Shown here: positions 44,151 through 47,805 of the stretch, one piece after another
Layout of the letters: every line of letters starts with the position of its first letter
Position numbering within the stretch: position 1 is the stretch's first letter
NCBI GenBank assembly: GCA_049999725.1
Contig: JBNGIS010017237.1
Location: 1 to 47,805, forward strand
Direction: 5' to 3'
Length of the DNA stretch: 47,805 bases
Source: Haplomitrium mnioides
Taxonomy: Eukaryota > Marchantiophyta > Haplomitriopsida > Calobryales
Made by a program: the position numbers and the translations under genes
The notes under the pieces: generated by a model
What the model was told of the DNA's origin: nothing
The model's input: only the letters and a program-made list of their open reading frames with translations
Databases searched by the model: none

Positions 44151-44796
44151 CCTATTTTTTATAGTGTGCTTTCAACTTATGTTGTAATGAAGGTTTATAT
44201 ATTTCAAAAAATACTTGAGAATTATATTCCAATTAGAACTTTTTAGTGTAAATTTTTCCTAGTTGATTCTTATCATCTCCAAATGAAATTTAAACATTCA
44301 ATCATAATCTTTGGTTGGTTTGTCAAACATTTTGTGATCCAAAATATTTTGGCATAGATCTTTTGGATTGTTGAGGCGTCTGCCCACCTCAACTACTTAA
44401 TCCTTTGTAGCATTGACTTTGATGTAAGACTTGAAACCTCTTGCTCAGTTTGACTCTTAATTTTGATATTTGTTTCAATTTTTGGGCTTTGAAATGTATT
44501 CAATCCAAAATGCAAGTTTTTGTAAAAAATTTATAAAAAAAAAAAAAAAAAACCGCATTTTTTATGCTTTTCATTGATTTCAAGATTTCCAATATTTTCA
44601 CAAAACTAAGAATATCATTCAATTTCGCATACTAAAATTGCTTCTTGATTTGTCAAGCTTGTTAAAATCGCCAAAAAATACCAAACAAACTCACATAGTT
44701 TTTCTTTTTGAAATATACCATCGTTTCTTTTGTTTTCTTAGCTTGAATTTTTTTTCACATAACAAAAAGTTTATGTTTTGAGTAACATGTTTTTGG
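44151..44796. other. 3' flank of A'
   Basis: AT-rich, no gene. The last 100 bp align with the stretch before 17992. It ends in the A-end repeat. Confidence 0.5.
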
Positions 44797-44814
44797 TTCA
44801 TTGTAGTGGTTGTT
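44797..44814 (+). repeat. A-end terminal inverted repeat
   Basis: TTCATTGTAGTGGTTGTT. Compared with the B-end TTCAAAGTAGAGGTTGTT, 15 of 18 bases agree. It is the right end of the element that contained A'. Confidence 0.55.
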
Positions 44815-44868
44815 ATCTACTTGATCTTTCCATGTCCTTACTTTGATCTTTCCACCATTATCTCCATA
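44815..44868. other. 54-bp spacer between two element ends
   Basis: Contains TTGATCTTTCCA twice (44821-44832 and 44842-44853). It separates an A-end and a B-end that point away from their own elements, so it would be old target DNA or footprint sequence. Confidence 0.4.
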
Positions 44869-44886
44869 AACAACCTCTACTTTGAA
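44869..44886 (-). repeat. B-end terminal inverted repeat of the element containing B'
   Basis: AACAACCTCTACTTTGAA, the exact inverse of 16808-16825. Homology to gene B's flank runs to the right from here. Confidence 0.6.
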
Positions 44887-45800
44887 CTAGGAATCGCTGC
44901 TTAGTTCTTGTTTGATTTCGCGCTAAATAACAATAATTTTAAATTTTGTGCTTCAAAAAGTATGTTTTTGATACTTGTGAATTTTTATTCATTTTTTTTA
45001 TTTAGCCTTCAATTTGCTTTATTCACGTACTTACAGTATTTTAAGGAAAAAATTTATACTCAATATTTGGCAAAAAAGTAAATTTCAAAATATTATATTA
45101 CAGAAAGACAAGAAACATAGCGAGAATATTGAAAAAAAATATTAAACTTCAATCACCATATTTTAATGTTTTCTTACAAGATTCAAAAGACTTTTAAACT
45201 ACAAAAACCTATAACATTTACTAGAAATAAATTAAAGAAAAATGATGTTGAAACAAGTAATGAGATCTTAATCTATAATTGCTAAAAGATGTTTTCAGCT
45301 TCTATTTACTTACAAAAAAGAAGAGGTATGCTTGCATAGACTTTTGTATGCATTTAACTAAAATATTATCTCTTTTATCAAAATCAATTTGGTACTCCTA
45401 TACACGTATACAATCAATCTTGTGTAACTCATGCAAATGAGTTCCAGAAATAAAATCACAGAAATGACTCAAGTGAAGAATGATTTTTTAATTCAAGATT
45501 GTAATAAATATTATGTGAAGATATTCAAAAAAACCAAAAAAAAAAAATCTTACTTGCAAGACAATTCGTTTGAAAATATAAATCGTTTGAACACAAGCTT
45601 TGATGTTGGCATCAACTTCTTTACTTACTTTTTATATAAGGCATACTATTTTATTTAAAAATCATTCATTCTAGCAAAGTACATTATCAAACATAAACTT
45701 AGTAGCATATACATTAAACATTATCTAAATCAAGGATCATTTAATTAAAACACATACATCCAAGAGATCTTAGACTTGGTATTTGTTTGAAAATAAACAC
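44887..45800. other. 3' flank of B'
   Basis: AT-rich. The part next to 44886 matches the inverted flank of gene B (GGAATCGCTG...TTCTTGTTTGA). Near-palindrome relics lie at about 45330 and 45395-45412. No gene is seen; the open frame at 45431-45658 is low-complexity. Confidence 0.5.
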
Positions 45801-47528
45801 TTTATTATACAAAAAAGTACATTATTCTATGGCTTCTTCTTTATTCTTGTCTTTTTGAGGTTTGAGAGTGCCATCTAGATCAACAAATTGAGAAACTTGA
45901 GCATCAACAACCGGCAAAGGAATCTTGTCGAGACTTTTCAGTCCTTAAAATAACTATTGAGCACCAGCAATACCCAGAGGAGCATACTCTTTATGGTACA
46001 CGTATAGAATCTGGGACTCGATGACATAATGGCAAAAACGCCATTGTAAAAACTCTTTGTGAAATATAGAGAGATTGTCGTCTATTATGTTCTACATCTA
46101 TAGAGTGTTTCATTAACTTTAATCCATAGATAGACATGTGCCCAACCTAGAGCAAAGATCTAGGATCCAATCTTGCTTGGAAGATAAATGATCAAAAATC
46201 ATTTGTAGAGTGGCTTCTAGTAAACATTCACAAGAATATCATCTCTCGAATTTTTCTAGTTTGGCCAGAGCTGTAGAACAACTAAAAACACTATACATTA
46301 TTTTTTGGAGACGCCCAACCAAAATGTTAGATTGCAGATTAGAGAGTTTCATGTTGCGCTTCCCCTCCTTCGTCGAATAGCCCACAACTCAATATTCGTG
46401 GGCATGAGCGATTTTTGGGCCACCAAAGTGATGTTTGTTGGTTTTATCCTTGCAATAATCAAATAAAATATACAAGCAATTACAAGAAAATAAATCAAGT
46501 AGTAAGAAAATATACTAACAAAGGAAAAAAACACTTGAAGATGACTTATCAGATGGCGTGGTTAATTGTGTAGCATACTTCCAAGAAGGTATCGTTTTTT
46601 ATGACAAATTTATTGCAAAGAATGGATGATAGAAAAAGACCAAAAGTCGACAATAGTAATGGCTGCAAAAGAAGAAACCATATCAAAAATGTCAACTTTG
46701 CCAAAGGGCATTGAATCATCATCCTTGCATTCCTTAATATTGTAATCGTAAGTAATATCAGCAATTGGAAGAGTGAAACCTCTTGCTTTCACTAAGCCCT
46801 TTAATTGCCCTACATTGGACTCCTTGTGGATATGATAATACAGCACATTGAGTCCATCTACATAGGGTTGCAAATGTGCATCTTGCTCATTGACACTCGT
46901 TTTAGAAATAGATATAGCAACTTCATTTTTCTGTCTAGATTTCCACTCTCTAGTTTTTTGACAATGCAGCGGAAAGTCAAAAGGATAGAAGACCAAGGTT
47001 GGGGTTTGGTCTTGGTCCTTTGTGGCTTCTTTAGCCCCAATTTTCTTTCTTCCTTTTGTAGTTGCCGTCAACTTCTTTGCAAGCTGCTTCTTAAGAGTTT
47101 TATCACCATAGAAAAAAACACAAGTAAGAAATCATTAGGAAAAAAATTTGAAATGAAAACATGTATAATAAAAAAAATTTAGACAAAAATGGATTCTTCA
47201 TTCAATTCATGTAGGCACGGACTAAAGAGTGTTGAAGAAAAACTTCTTTGGAAAGGCCTTGTAGAGACTAATCCCATCCTTGGACTACACAAGAATCCCA
47301 ACAAGAGCTATGCGCTCCTCACAATCATTGAGACTTAGACCAAAACACCAGTGTTGAATTTTTCGCCTGACTTTGGAAAACGTAAAGGTGGTGGTTAATA
47401 TCCTTGATGGTACCACAACAAACTAGCCATTCATTGGCTAATTTGATGGGCTTAAGTGACTTCAATACATCGACATATTGATAAAGCTTTGATTGTGCTA
47501 ATTTTGGAACAATAGCTTGAGTTGCCAT
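45801..47528 (-). pseudogene. Second copy of gene B (B'), lacking the middle exons
   Basis: Starts MATQAIVPKLAQ at 47528 on the minus strand, colinear with gene B's MVSQVNISIP. The N-terminal part runs to about 47200 with a TAG at 47285-47287. The next homologous block, KGRKKIGAKEA...DGLNVLYY (47052-46840), corresponds to gene B's last exon, so the exons of 13753-14854 are absent. Beyond the point where gene B stops, B' continues (SNVGQLKGLVKARGF and, further on, IPLPVVDAQVSQFVDLDGT near 45880-45930) to an AATAAA at 45801-45806. The two copies therefore preserve different parts of the ancestral protein. Stops are frequent. Confidence 0.6.
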
Positions 47529-47805
47529 TTTCTCTGCTACAAAAATGTGCAAAAAACTAACTCTAAAAATGAAGGATAAAAGGTCTCAAAAAACTGAAGG
47601 GCAAAAGTAGGCAAAAGGACAAGAAATTGCAAAAATGACCACAAAAAGAAAACATGATCTCATAACTCAACTTGCAACAATGGAAAAAAACTATCCATTT
47701 TCACTCATTTTATACTTGAATTTAAAAAAAAAAACACATTTTGAAGCTAAAAAATGATTCAAAAAGCTCTTGAAATATAGGTTTGTATAGTGACAAAAAT
47801 GTTAG
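47529..47805. promoter_or_regulatory. Shared A/B promoter region of a further element, running off the window
   Basis: Aligns, inverted, with 12250-12560 of the first element to the last base of the window. A third A gene on the plus strand is expected to start within about 250 bp after the window end. A TATA-like TTTATAC is at 47709-47715. Confidence 0.5.

Noticed and set aside
45431-45658. 75-codon plus-strand frame
   Set aside because: Lys- and Asn-rich low-complexity translation of AT-rich flank, with no counterpart in the flank of the first B copy.

Overview
The window is nuclear DNA of a land plant, most likely a gymnosperm (conifer-like). It is AT-rich, about 85% of it is decayed transposon sequence, and it carries two conserved plant genes with ordinary plant introns. 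One is violaxanthin de-epoxidase, a chloroplast xanthophyll-cycle enzyme. The plant assignment is secure; the gymnosperm assignment is an inference from the repeat load.

Layout. 1-2.6 kb: decayed minus-strand LTR element with a recognisable PBS and LTR. 2597-2696: 100-N assembly gap inside a tandem repeat. 3.59-8.0 kb: dead Ty1-copia element (+) with gag, protease, integrase, RT and RNase H, a polypurine tract and a short 3' LTR, inserted in the 3' end of a second repeat. 8.0-16.8 kb: a head-to-head two-gene unit, here called A/B. Gene A (-) is a DUF7869-like protein; gene B (+) is an unrecognised protein. An LTR with four CACGTGGC boxes sits in B's intron. 16.8-24.3 kb: further LTR debris, including a PPT-LTR-PBS junction and a decayed gag. 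24.3-32.1 kb: a second copia element (-) with two similar LTRs about 215 bp long, split by about 5 kb of unrelated DNA. 32.28-36.34 kb: a 10-exon CwfJ/CCCH zinc-finger gene (CWF19L1/Drn1 family) with a probable U12-type AT-AC intron. 37.07-39.31 kb: a 5-exon VDE gene. 39.7-41.4 kb: a minisatellite array. 41.4-47.8 kb: a second A copy (+) and a second B copy (-), with an element-end junction between them.

Most notable system. A and B occur twice. The ends of their homology carry an inverted repeat of about 18 bp (AACAACC... / ...GGTTGTT). At 44.80-44.89 kb an A-type end and a B-type end face each other across 54 bp, as two tandem elements would. This suggests a two-gene TIR element of about 9 kb that I do not recognise as a described superfamily. 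Its introns and flanks also carry many near-palindromes built on TATGCGCGCATA.

Genes and decay. Only the CwfJ-like gene and VDE look functional; they are co-oriented and 724 bp apart. Nearly every premature stop in the transposons is explained by a C-to-T or G-to-A transition, as expected for long cytosine methylation. All splice models, homologies and family names were read by eye; no database or alignment tool was run.
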